A stretch of DNA of 16,530 nucleotides from NCBI GenBank assembly GCA_015490115.1, contig WFYM01000079.1, forward strand, positions 1 through 16,530, given 5' to 3'. Positions 8,719-16,255 of this stretch are shown here, one piece after another (the first letter of the stretch is position 1; each line of letters opens with the position of its first letter). The position numbers were made by a program, and so were the translations under genes. Under the pieces are notes generated by a model. The model had not been told where the DNA came from, searched no databases, and saw only the letters and a program-made list of their open reading frames with translations. This DNA comes from Aquificaceae bacterium. GTDB lineage: Bacteria; Aquificota; Aquificia; Aquificales; Aquificaceae.

Positions 8719-9929
8719 ACCTTGGCTTGCAACTTCCTGAATGCTCTCCTTATGCCCCTTACCGCCTGCTTTATCCTCAGCTCGTTCTCGACGAGGGCGA
8801 ACCTCACGTAACCCTCCCCGTATTCCCCGAAGCCTATACCGGGTGAGACAGCCACCTTCGCCTCCTTCAGGAGGAACATGGAGAAGTCGAGGGAGTTCAT
8901 CTCGATCCACTCCGGTATCTTAGCCCAGACGAACATGGAACCCTTCGGCTTCTCCACCTTCCACCCGAGCTTGTTCAACCCCTCCACGAGGACGTCCCTC
9001 CTCTTTTGGTAGATCTCCGCGTTCTTCCTCACTATCTCGTAAGGACTGTCGAGGGCTACGATCGCTGCGACCTGTATGGGTGTGAAGACGCCGTAGTCGA
9101 GGTAGCTCTTCAAGTGAGCCAAGTTCTTTATTAGCCTTTCGTTTCCGACTGCGAAGGCTATCCTCCACCCGGCCATGGAGAAGCCCTTTGACATGGAGTA
9201 AAACTCGACAGCCACCTCCTTCGCCCCCTCCACTTCGAGTATTGAGGGCGGCTTGTAGCCGTCGAAGGCTATGTCCGCGTAGGCAAAGTCGTGTATGACC
9301 CATATGCCCTTTTCCTTCGCGAACCTAACAAGCTCTTTGAAGAAGTCCTTTTCAACGCACATGGTGGTCGGGTTGTGGGGGAAGCTGACAACTATAGCCT
9401 TCGGTGTAGGCATGGAACCCTTGACTATCTCGTAAAGGCGCCTCAGGAACTCCTCCTGTGGATCCTGCCCCTCTTCGAATATAATGGGAACGGACCTCAC
9501 CTCCCCTCCCGCTATTATGGGAGCGTAGTAGTGTATTGGGTATGTGGGGTTGGGGACTATTATGGAGTCTCCGGGGCTTACCATGGCGAGCATGAGGTGG
9601 GAGTATCCCTCCTTGGCACCTATGGTCATTATCGCCTCCCTCTCAGGGTCCAAGAGGACGCCGAACCTCCTCTCGTAAAAGTCGCATATAGCTTTCCTTA
9701 GCCTCGGTATTCCCTTGGAGGAGGAGTAGCCGTGGACGTTGGGACGTCTCGCCACCTCGCAGAGCTTCTCTATTATGTGCTGGGCGGGAGGTATAGTCGG
9801 GTTCCCCATTCCGAGGTCGACTATGTCCTCCCCCTGACGCCTGAGGTTGTATTTCAGCTCGTTCACGACCGAAAAGACGTAAGGGGGGAGCCTCTTTATC
9901 CGAGGGAAAGCCCAGTCCATCTCACCCAT
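8715..9929 (-). CDS. alaC: Class I aminotransferase, AlaC-like (glutamate-pyruvate type)
   Basis: A PLP enzyme that probably transfers amino groups between alanine and 2-oxoglutarate or related pairs. The product has 404 residues. It aligns closely, from memory, with E. coli AlaC along its whole length: [89 protein letters not shown], and [15 protein letters not shown] with the PLP Lys248 and phosphate-binding Arg256. Asn186, Asp214 and Tyr217 occupy the PLP-contact places. LL-diaminopimelate aminotransferase is a related alternative, but the AlaC signatures are stronger. The start ATG at 9929 overlaps the upstream dksA-type gene by 8 bp and has GAGGAG 7 bases before it; a second ATG at 9923 lacks a site. 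The downstream pabC overlaps by 4 bp. Confidence 0.88.
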   Translation of the reverse strand: MGEMDWAFPRIKRLPPYVFSVVNELKYNLRRQGEDIVDLGMGNPTIPPAQHIIEKLCEVARRPNVHGYSSSKGIPRLRKAICDFYERRFGVLLDPEREAIMTIGAKEGYSHLMLAMVSPGDSIIVPNPTYPIHYYAPIIAGGEVRSVPIIFEEGQDPQEEFLRRLYEIVKGSMPTPKAIVVSFPHNPTTMCVEKDFFKELVRFAKEKGIWVIHDFAYADIAFDGYKPPSILEVEGAKEVAVEFYSMSKGFSMAGWRIAFAVGNERLIKNLAHLKSYLDYGVFTPIQVAAIVALDSPYEIVRKNAEIYQKRRDVLVEGLNKLGWKVEKPKGSMFVWAKIPEWIEMNSLDFSMFLLKEAKVAVSPGIGFGEYGEGYVRFALVENELRIKQAVRGIRRAFRKLQAKV

Positions 9930-10284
9930 CTTCCAGCTCCTCTTCCAGCTCCTTACACTCTATACACATCGTCGTCACGGGTCTCGCCTTCAACCTCTCG
10001 AAGGGTATCTCAGCACCGCAGTTCTCACATATCCCGTAAGTTCCCGACTCTATCTTCATTAGGGCGTAGTCTATCTTGTGTATTAGCTTCGCCTCCCTCC
10101 CCTTTATCCTGAAGGTGAGATACCTCTCACCCTCGAGGTCCGCCCTGTCTATCTCGTCACCCCCTTCGAAGGTGACGTTCGAAGGGTCCCTTATCTGCTC
10201 GTTGGCGGAGGCTATGAGCTTCTCCCTCATCCTGATGAGCGTTTCCTTTATCTCTCTTATCTGCTCTTCGGTGAGGTGCTTCAT
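9922..10284 (-). CDS. dksA: DksA/TraR-family zinc-finger transcription regulator
   Basis: A small protein that in characterised family members enters the RNA polymerase secondary channel and, with ppGpp, reprograms rRNA and amino-acid promoters. The product has 120 residues, shorter than the 151 of E. coli. Seen: an N-terminal helix ([17 protein letters not shown]), a coiled-coil region interrupted by the tip motif DEIDRA (43-48, matching the DxxDxA pattern that acts on the polymerase active site), and a four-Cys zinc finger CENC...CIEC (Cys86, 89, 107, 110). The tip and all four Cys are intact, so an active regulator is plausible. It heads a three-gene unit with alaC and pabC. There is no Shine-Dalgarno; the minus-strand TATACT ends 6 bases before the ATG, so the mRNA is probably leaderless. 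A DksA2- or YocK-like member is also possible. Confidence 0.88.
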   Translation of the reverse strand: MKHLTEEQIREIKETLIRMREKLIASANEQIRDPSNVTFEGGDEIDRADLEGERYLTFRIKGREAKLIHKIDYALMKIESGTYGICENCGAEIPFERLKARPVTTMCIECKELEEELEDG

Positions 10285-10288
10285 ACAT

Positions 10289-10303
10289 AAAGTATATTAC
10301 TTT
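10289..10303. promoter_or_regulatory. Palindromic bidirectional promoter core of dksA and murG
   Basis: AAAGTATATTACTTT is a perfect inverted repeat (AAAGTA, TAT, TACTTT) filling most of the 20-bp gap between the divergent genes. The plus strand carries TATATT (10293-10298) with 6 bases to the murG ATG. The minus strand carries TATACT (10296 to 10291) with 6 bases to the dksA ATG. The two -10 hexamers share four base pairs. No TTGACA-like -35 is seen on either side. Both transcripts should start at or within a base or two of the start codon. A palindromic operator is an alternative reading. Confidence 0.6.
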
Positions 10304-10304
10304 T

Positions 10305-11351
10305 ATGAAGCTCGCTGTATCAGGTGGAGGAACCGGGGGACACTTCTTCCCAGCCCTCGCCGTCCTTCAAGAGGCGGAAAGGGAAGGTTTAGAGACCCTC
10401 TACGTAGGGGCGGAGAGGGGTATAGAGAAAAAGTTCAGGGACCTCATACCTTCGGAGAGCGTCTTCTTAAAGGTAGCTCCTTTGAGGGGTGTGCCTTTCA
10501 AAAGTAAGATCTCTTCTTCCATCGGCTTTTTAAAGGGATTTTTGAAGCTGAGGAGCCTGCTCGAGGAAGATTTCAGGTCACTCATCTTCGGAGGTTACGT
10601 GAGCGTCCCCCTCAGCATAGCGACGCTAAGCAGAGGAAAACCCCTCTTTCTCCACGAGCAGAACTCTGTCCCCGGTGCTACGAACAGGTCCTTCTTCCGC
10701 TTCGCGAGAAAGGTCTTCATCACCTTCGAATACACAAGAAAGTACTTCAGAGGTGAAAACGTTTTAAAGACAGGTCTTCCGGTGAGGAGGGAGCTTCTCG
10801 AAACGAAGATAGAAAAAGAGGAGGCGAAGAGGAAGCTCGGCTTTGACCCTTCCCTTCCACTCATTCTTTTTATGGGAGGGAGTCAAGGGGCGAGGTTCAT
10901 AAACGGACTCGGTGCTGAGTTTTCAAAGAAAACCCCCTTCCAGACCCTTATACTCAGCGGTGAGAGGGAATATAAGGAAGTTAGGGAAGCTGTCGGAGGT
11001 GAGAGGGTGAAGGTCTTCCCCTTCAGGAAGGATATGGGAATTGTTTACTCCGCTGTGGACGTTGCTGTTGTGAGGGCCGGCTCCTCTACGCTTACCGAGC
11101 TTTCCCTCTTTAAAGTCCCAGCCCTTATGATACCTTACCCCTTCGCTGCGGGAGACCACCAGTATTACAACGCTAAGGAGATAGAGGAATTGGGTGGAGG
11201 GTTCGTCTTGAGGCAGGAGGAGGCGGAGCTGGAGAGGGTCATCCGGCTCGTAGAGAAGATCCTGTCAAGCAGGGATGAGATGGGAAAAAACATAGGTAGG
11301 TTCGCAAACCCGAAGGCTTCAAGGATCGTTCTCGAGGAGGTCCTCGAGTAG
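10305..11351 (+). CDS. murG: UDP-GlcNAc:undecaprenyl-pyrophosphoryl-MurNAc-pentapeptide GlcNAc transferase
   Basis: A peripheral inner-membrane glycosyltransferase (GT28) that adds GlcNAc to lipid I to make lipid II for peptidoglycan. The product has 348 residues, normal length. Seen: the first glycine loop GGGTGGHFFPALAV (His13 region); LIFGGYVSVP; HEQNSVPGATNR; the second-domain glycine loop MGGSQGA; and the UDP-GlcNAc-binding segment VRAGSSTLTEL followed by PALMIPYPFAAGDHQYYNA. All family motifs are intact. It stands outside a mur/fts cluster: on the left it diverges from dksA and on the right it overlaps a minus-strand kinase tail to tail by 33 bp. The ATG has no Shine-Dalgarno and is 6 bases from a TATATT, suggesting a leaderless mRNA. 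Confidence 0.95.
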   Translation: MKLAVSGGGTGGHFFPALAVLQEAEREGLETLYVGAERGIEKKFRDLIPSESVFLKVAPLRGVPFKSKISSSIGFLKGFLKLRSLLEEDFRSLIFGGYVSVPLSIATLSRGKPLFLHEQNSVPGATNRSFFRFARKVFITFEYTRKYFRGENVLKTGLPVRRELLETKIEKEEAKRKLGFDPSLPLILFMGGSQGARFINGLGAEFSKKTPFQTLILSGEREYKEVREAVGGERVKVFPFRKDMGIVYSAVDVAVVRAGSSTLTELSLFKVPALMIPYPFAAGDHQYYNAKEIEELGGGFVLRQEEAELERVIRLVEKILSSRDEMGKNIGRFANPKASRIVLEEVLE

Positions 11352-11846
11352 CCTCCTTATCTCCTCCTTGCTCCTTTCCGTCCAAAGCTTTACGTAGCTT
11401 ATCTCTTCGGGAGGTTCAAAGACCTCCTTCTGCCTTAGGTATATGCTGAAGTCCGCGTCGGAGACGTCCCTTCTTGAGGAGAGCCTCCTTTTTATCTCCT
11501 CTTCGCTCGCACAGGTGAGTATGAAGAGGGGTCTGTCGAAGTTACTCTTGACGAGTTCCCTCTGCCACCTCTTTAGGAAGGTAGCGTCGAGGACAACCCT
11601 CTTCCCTTGAGCGAGAAGCTCCTTCGCCCTCCTTACCATCTCCTCGTAAACCTTCCTCGTCATCTCCTCAGTGTATATACCTTTTCCGAATTCGGCTCTG
11701 GCACTCTCCTCCGGTCTCAAGCCCGCAAGCTCCTTCCTCACAACGTCGCTCCTTAACCACTCGTATCCGAACTCCTCACGGAGCATCTTTGCTACGAAGG
11801 ACTTTCCCGAACCGGAAAGCCCGAAGACTACCACGACCGGGACCAA
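11319..11846 (-). CDS. Small P-loop kinase-like NTPase (AAA_33/zeta-type fold)
   Basis: Substrate unknown; 175 residues. Seen: Walker A GLSGSGKS (9-16); LRSDVVRKELAGL, the lid-side motif typical of AAA_33 kinases; VVLDATFLKRWQR, the acceptor-site strand; and a C-terminal R-RR-DVSDADFSIYLRQ segment. The last two resemble the ATP-binding half of bifunctional aminoglycoside-phosphotransferase-like/kinase proteins, here as a stand-alone domain. Related folds phosphorylate gluconate, UDP-sugars (zeta toxin) or nucleic-acid ends, so a phosphotransfer to a small molecule is likely. The start is TTG at 11846, with GGAGG 6 bases upstream; it overlaps the aldolase-like gene by 19 bp, so the two are translated together. 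It is the last gene of the phosphate-import unit and overlaps murG by 33 bp. Confidence 0.8.
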   Translation of the reverse strand: MVPVVVVFGLSGSGKSFVAKMLREEFGYEWLRSDVVRKELAGLRPEESARAEFGKGIYTEEMTRKVYEEMVRRAKELLAQGKRVVLDATFLKRWQRELVKSNFDRPLFILTCASEEEIKRRLSSRRDVSDADFSIYLRQKEVFEPPEEISYVKLWTERSKEEIRRLLEDLLENDP

Positions 11847-12645
11847 CTTCTTCCTCCGCTCCCGCAGATCCTGATCCTCCTCTTCGCGATCCCTTTTACC
11901 TCTTCGAGGGCTTGTCCGAGTATGCGTAGAAGATCTCGGCTCTTTGCTTCCATCAAACTCTTCTTAAGAGACGATATAAACACGACCTGAAGGTCCTGAT
12001 CCGTCCCCACCTTGTTGACCCCGAAGGAAACTGCGAGCTTTACGTCTTCCTCCGAAAAGGGGCTGTCGACCTCCGCCCCGTATCCGTAGCCGAGAGCGGG
12101 AACGTCGATTATGGAAAGGGGCATGTTCGTCTCCTCCTTCACCTCCTTTATGAGACCGGGGCTTTTCCTCAAGACGTTCGGAGGGAAGGAAAGGACATCA
12201 ACACCGGTTTTGAGAACAAGCTCCGCACACTCCTTTACCGTGATACGTTCTTTCGTAAGGGAAAGCTCAAGGGACAAACCTGAGGGAACGCAAAGAGACA
12301 CAGCTTTTTTCACCGTATCTACGACCTCTTCGGAGACGGTCAGACTGACGTAACAAAACCCGAGCTTTGCAGCTATCAGCACCTCCTCAGGTCTTCGTAT
12401 ACCCTCGAGTCCCACGGAGACGGGGAGAGGAAGTTCTCTCAGTGTCTTCAAGAGCTTAGGCAGTATACGGTGCCTGTCCCTCTCTACGAGGGAAAAGGGT
12501 ATCTGGAGGAGGAGGGGGGAGTTCTCCTCTTCGGCAGCTTCTACGAGGGGTGGCAAAAAGTCCAAGCTCCTCAAGGTAAAGGAGGGGACCGCGAAACCGC
12601 AGTAGTTCGCAATTTCTAAAACTTCCCTCAAGGGAAGGAGCGACA

Positions 12646-12646
<1 letters not shown>
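11828..12646 (-). CDS. Class II fructose-bisphosphate aldolase-like protein lacking metal ligands
   Basis: A 272-residue TIM-barrel protein that follows class II aldolases through its length: LREVLEIANYCGFAVPSF, DFLPPLVEAAEEENSPLLLQI, LGFCYVSLTVS, GVNKVGTDQDLQVVF and a closing VKGIAKRRIRICGSGGR. The catalytic parts are missing. The family HxDH is GLEG (79-82), the Glu-rich EAELG is LELSL (126-130), the GTSHG histidine loop is FPPNV (154-158), and the LHGAS histidine loop is IDVPA (180-184). All three zinc histidines are therefore replaced, and aldolase activity is unlikely. GTDQDL retains part of the NTDTDL phosphate-side motif, so binding of a phosphorylated ligand is possible. The start is ATG at 12646 (TGATG with the pstB stop); a GTG at 12649 would also couple. 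Frame, length and codon use are normal, so this is not a decaying gene. Role unknown, possibly regulatory. Confidence 0.8.
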
Positions 12647-13413
<767 letters not shown>

Positions 13414-13414
13414 C

Positions 13415-13427
13415 TTAAATTATTTAA
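13415..13427 (-). promoter_or_regulatory. AT-only palindrome at the pstA-pstB junction (possible internal -10)
   Basis: On the minus strand TTAAATAATTTAA is a perfect odd palindrome that includes the pstA TAA stop and ends 1 base before the pstB start codon region. TAAATA within it ends about 7 bases from the ATG, similar to the leaderless -10 spacing at leuB and thiS. pstB has no clear Shine-Dalgarno. An internal promoter is possible, or simply an unstructured AT-rich initiation site. Confidence 0.25.
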
Positions 13428-14290
13428 CCCCATCTCCTGAAGCCGTGGACCATGATCTTTGAGAGTATGAAGAAGAGAAGTGTCCCGGCTGTGAGGACGA
13501 GGGCTGAAGCCCAAGCCTGACCGTGCCAGCTCTCGTAGGGACCCATAGCGTATTGGAATATGGTGACCGTGAGGGACGCCATAGGCTCGAGGGGGTTCAC
13601 GGTGAAGAAGTTGTTGTTGAAGGAGGTAAAGAGGAGGGGAGCGGTCTCACCCGATATCCTCGCAACGCCGAGTATCACACCCGTGAGTATACCCCTCTTC
13701 GCAGCGGGAAGTGTTATGTCCTTTATTACCTGCCACCTGTGGGCGCCGAGGGCGTATCCAGCTTCCCTCAAAGAGTTAGGGACGAGCCTCAATATCTCGT
13801 CCGTCGTCACAGCTATTACGGGTATCATCAAAAGGGCGAGGGCTACGGAACCCGAAACACCCATGAAGTGACCTACCGGCTTCACCATCACAGCGTAGAC
13901 GAAAGTCCCGACTATTATGGAGGGGAAGCTGACGAGGACATCCGTCACGCTCCTCAAAAAACCGACGAATCGGGAGTGCCTTCCGTATTCCGCAAAGAAG
14001 ATCCCGGTCCCTATACCTACGGGAACACCTATGAGGGTTGCGAGCGAAGTTATTATAAGGTGACCCACGAAGGCGTGCCTGAGACCACCTCCTTCGACCC
14101 CCGGCGGTGCGGGGTCTTTGAGAAAAAGGTCGAAGCTCATGTATTTGAGACCGTTGAGGACAACGTCTGCGAGGATCCAAAACAGCCAAAGGAGACCGTA
14201 GAGGGCGGTAAGGACGGAAAGGGAGAGCATAAGAACGTTTACCGCCTTCCTCTTCAGGATAACCCTCCTCAGATCGTTCCCGCCCCCCAT
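13424..14290 (-). CDS. pstA: Phosphate ABC transporter permease PstA
   Basis: One of two membrane channel subunits of the Pst importer. The product has 288 residues with about six hydrophobic segments, the first at about 16-42 (VNVLMLSLSVLTALYGLLW and on). Seen: HLIITSLATLIGVPVGIGTG, the start of the transport domain; FPSIIVGTFVYA; and the EAA-type coupling loop in LREAGYALGAHRWQVIKDITLP, followed by GILTGVILGVARISGETAP, a PstA/PstC signature. The ATG at 14290 overlaps the pstC end by 22 bp. Only a weak GGGAAGAG precedes it, so reinitiation or coupling from pstC is likely. It is distinguished from pstC by its position and the NNNFFTVNPLEPMASL segment before the last helix. Confidence 0.94.
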   Translation of the reverse strand: MGGGNDLRRVILKRKAVNVLMLSLSVLTALYGLLWLFWILADVVLNGLKYMSFDLFLKDPAPPGVEGGGLRHAFVGHLIITSLATLIGVPVGIGTGIFFAEYGRHSRFVGFLRSVTDVLVSFPSIIVGTFVYAVMVKPVGHFMGVSGSVALALLMIPVIAVTTDEILRLVPNSLREAGYALGAHRWQVIKDITLPAAKRGILTGVILGVARISGETAPLLFTSFNNNFFTVNPLEPMASLTVTIFQYAMGPYESWHGQAWASALVLTAGTLLFFILSKIMVHGFRRWG

Positions 14291-15222
14291 CTCTTCCCTA
14301 CCCTCTCGAGTATGAAGAACTTGGCGAAGGTCAAAAGCCCGAAAGAGAGAATAAAGAGTATAAAGGCGAGGTAGTAAAGGGAGGAAAGGTACAGGTCCGA
14401 GTCAGCTTCTGTGAACTCGTTGGCTATGGCTACCGTTATCGTAGTTAGTGGGTCGAGGAGGCTTTTCGGTATCTGGTGGACGTTTCCGGTCAGAAAGGCA
14501 ACAGCCATAGTCTCTCCCAAAGCCCTCCCTACCGAGAGGACCACACCCCCGACTATCCCCGGCAGGGAGTAGGGGATTACCACGTCCTTTATAACCTCCC
14601 ACTTCGTAGCACCGAGTCCGTATCCCGCCTCCTTTAAAAGGGGCGGTGTCATCGAGAAGGCGTCTTTTACGACAGCGCTCATGAAGGGGATTATCATTAT
14701 CGAGAGGACGAAGCTTGAGGTAAGAAGGTCTATTCCGGTCGGCGCACCCTCGAAGAGTCTTCCCAAGAGGGGAACTTTTCCCAAAGTTTCTTGAAGGAAG
14801 GGTTCGACGTGCTGAGCCATGAGGGGGGCTATAACGAAGAGCCCCCACATCCCGTAGATTATGCTCGGTATGGCACCTAGAAGCTCGACAGCTGTTGAAA
14901 ATATGGGTTTTAGCTTTCTCGGTGCTATCTCAGCTATGAAGATGGCTATGCCGAGGCTAATGGGGAGGGCTATAAGAGCTGCCACGAAGGTGGTAAGGAC
15001 AGTTCCCGTAAGGGCTGGGAGGGCGCCGAAGACTTCGGAAACGGGGTCCCAAACCGTCCCGGTGAGGAATTTCAAGATTCCGAACCTCTCAAGGGCCGGG
15101 AGGGATTCTTTGAGGAGCGTTGCGAGTATGAGAACGGGAAGGAGGAGACCGACGAACACGGCGAAGGCACCGAGGACAACACCCGTGATAGCTTCCACGA
15201 GCTTACCCTTTTTCAGAACCAA
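14269..15222 (-). CDS. pstC: Phosphate ABC transporter permease PstC
   Basis: The second channel subunit of the Pst importer. The product has 317 residues with about six membrane segments. Seen: an N-terminal helix (ITGVVLGAFAVFVGLLLPVL); TVLTTFVAALIALPISLGIA; ELLGAIPSIIYGMWGLFVI, a PstC hallmark; the coupling loop LLKEAGYGLGATKWEVIKDVVIP; and SVGRALGETMAVAFLTGN. The segment of about 40 residues between helices (EPFLQETLGKVPLLG and on) is a PstC-type periplasmic insert. The start is TTG at 15222: GGAGG lies 8 bases upstream and the gene overlaps the pstS end by 10 bp; no ATG lies near. Rare start codons also occur at lon (GTG) and the kinase (TTG). It overlaps pstA by 22 bp. Confidence 0.94.
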   Translation of the reverse strand: MVLKKGKLVEAITGVVLGAFAVFVGLLLPVLILATLLKESLPALERFGILKFLTGTVWDPVSEVFGALPALTGTVLTTFVAALIALPISLGIAIFIAEIAPRKLKPIFSTAVELLGAIPSIIYGMWGLFVIAPLMAQHVEPFLQETLGKVPLLGRLFEGAPTGIDLLTSSFVLSIMIIPFMSAVVKDAFSMTPPLLKEAGYGLGATKWEVIKDVVIPYSLPGIVGGVVLSVGRALGETMAVAFLTGNVHQIPKSLLDPLTTITVAIANEFTEADSDLYLSSLYYLAFILFILSFGLLTFAKFFILERVGKRWGAGTI

Positions 15223-16202
15223 CCGTTCTCCCTCCAGTATTCCCTTATCTTCTCCTTCACCTCTTCGGGGAGGGGAACGTAGTGGAGCCTCAGGGCGACC
15301 TCGTCCCCCTTCCTGAAAGCCCAGTCGAAGAACTTAACTATCTTCTTGTTCCTCTCCTTCGGATAGTCCTTAGCGAGGAGTATGAAGGTAGCACCCGCTA
15401 TAGGGTATGCCTTCTCTCCCTTTTGCCAAGTGAGGACCTCGTAAAAGTCTTTTTCGGGGTCCCACTTTGCACCCGAAGCTGCAGCTTGGAAGGTCTCGAC
15501 GGAGGGCTTTACGAAGTTCCCCTCCCTGTTCTCCACGAGGGCGGTTCTTAGCCTGTTTTCGAGGGCGTAGGCGAACTCAACGTATCCTATGCTCCCCCTC
15601 ACCCTCTTTATGTAGCTCGCGACCCCCTCGTTCCCCTTAGCCCCTATACCCGTCGGCCACCTCACAGCCTTCCCGTAGCCCACCTTCTCTTTCCACTCTG
15701 GGCAGGCTTTTGAGAGGTAATTGGTGAATATCCAAGTTGTCCCCGAGCCGTCGGACCTTCTTATCACCGTTATCCTCGTGTGAGGTAGCTTTATTCCGGG
15801 GTTGTGCTTCGCTATCTCGGGATCGTCCCAGTATTTTATCTTCCCGAGGAATATACCGCAGACAGCCTTTGTGCTTAGCTTGAGGTCTTCAACGGGCAGG
15901 TTGTAAGATATCACAACGCCACCTATCACGGTGGGGAACTGGGCGAGGTTGTATTTTTTCGCCTCCTCGGGTCTCAAAGGAGCATCCGAAGCCCCGAAGT
16001 CCACAGTCCTGTTCCTTATCTGCCTCACACCCCCTCCCGAGCCTATGGACTGGTAGTTGATCCTAACCCCAGTCTCCTTATGGTAGAGGTAAGCCCACTT
16101 GGAGTACAAAGGGTAAGGGAAGGTGGCTCCAGCCCCGTTTATGATCTCCTCACCGAGGGCAAGTGCCAAAGAGAGCCAGATAAGGGCTACCAGCTTTCTC
16201 AT
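15213..16202 (-). CDS. pstS: Phosphate-binding protein PstS
   Basis: The periplasmic receptor that binds inorganic phosphate and delivers it to PstCA. The product has 329 residues. Seen: a Sec signal (MRKLVALIWLSLALALG, cleavage likely before EEIINGAG) with no lipobox Cys, so a soluble protein; GAGATFPYPLY (23-33); QSIGSGGGVRQI (51-62); VDFGASDAPL (67-76); FPTVIGGVVISYNL; and RRSDGSGTTWIF (148-159). The phosphate ligands of the family (Thr, Ser, Asp, Arg, SGTT) are all represented. The ATG has GGGAGGTG 6 bases before it. The upstream 49 bp hold a PhoB-type box and a hairpin that overlaps the ribosome site. It is the first of six minus-strand genes running to the kinase. Confidence 0.96.
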   Translation of the reverse strand: MRKLVALIWLSLALALGEEIINGAGATFPYPLYSKWAYLYHKETGVRINYQSIGSGGGVRQIRNRTVDFGASDAPLRPEEAKKYNLAQFPTVIGGVVISYNLPVEDLKLSTKAVCGIFLGKIKYWDDPEIAKHNPGIKLPHTRITVIRRSDGSGTTWIFTNYLSKACPEWKEKVGYGKAVRWPTGIGAKGNEGVASYIKRVRGSIGYVEFAYALENRLRTALVENREGNFVKPSVETFQAAASGAKWDPEKDFYEVLTWQKGEKAYPIAGATFILLAKDYPKERNKKIVKFFDWAFRKGDEVALRLHYVPLPEEVKEKIREYWRENGWF

Positions 16203-16212
16203 CCTTCACACC

Positions 16213-16235
16213 TCCCGCTAAAGAGTGTAGCGGGA
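16213..16235 (-). promoter_or_regulatory. Stem-loop overlapping the pstS ribosome-binding site
   Basis: A perfect 8-bp inverted repeat (TCCCGCTA and TAGCGGGA on the minus strand) encloses a 7-base loop. The 3' arm contains GGGA of the pstS Shine-Dalgarno GGGAGGTG (16209-16216). There is no U tract, so it is not a standard terminator. It could mask the ribosome site in RNA that reads through from the regulator gene. Confidence 0.5.
16224..16229 (-). promoter_or_regulatory. Candidate -10 of a Pho-dependent pstS promoter
   Basis: TACACT (4 of 6 consensus matches) lies 9 bases downstream of the second TTAACA half-site, close to the usual distance between a PhoB box and the -10. The RNA would start near 16217, giving a leader of about 15 bases with the Shine-Dalgarno exposed and the 5' arm of the hairpin missing. 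Confidence 0.35.
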
Positions 16236-16238
16236 AAC

Positions 16239-16255
16239 TGTTAAGGAAATGTTAA
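16239..16255 (-). promoter_or_regulatory. PhoB/PhoP-type box: two TTAACA half-sites with an 11-bp period
   Basis: On the minus strand TTAACA (16255 to 16250), 5 bases (TTTCC), then TTAACA (16244 to 16239). This is the layout known for PhoP of Bacillus (TT-A-A-A hexamers spaced 5 bp) and the 11-bp repeat of PhoB boxes in general. The first half-site overlaps the TAA stop of the response-regulator gene. Only one tandem pair is convincing; no further half-site is seen inside the coding region. Confidence 0.6.

Noticed and set aside
13523..14374. A 283-codon open frame on the plus strand opposite pstA
   Set aside because: It is a shadow of pstA, whose membrane segments and coupling loop are clear. 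The shadow protein has no fold signal and no ribosome site.
16213..16235. The hairpin before pstS as an intrinsic terminator of the regulator gene
   Set aside because: It has no run of U after the stem and overlaps the pstS ribosome site, so an effect on translation or mere coincidence fits better.
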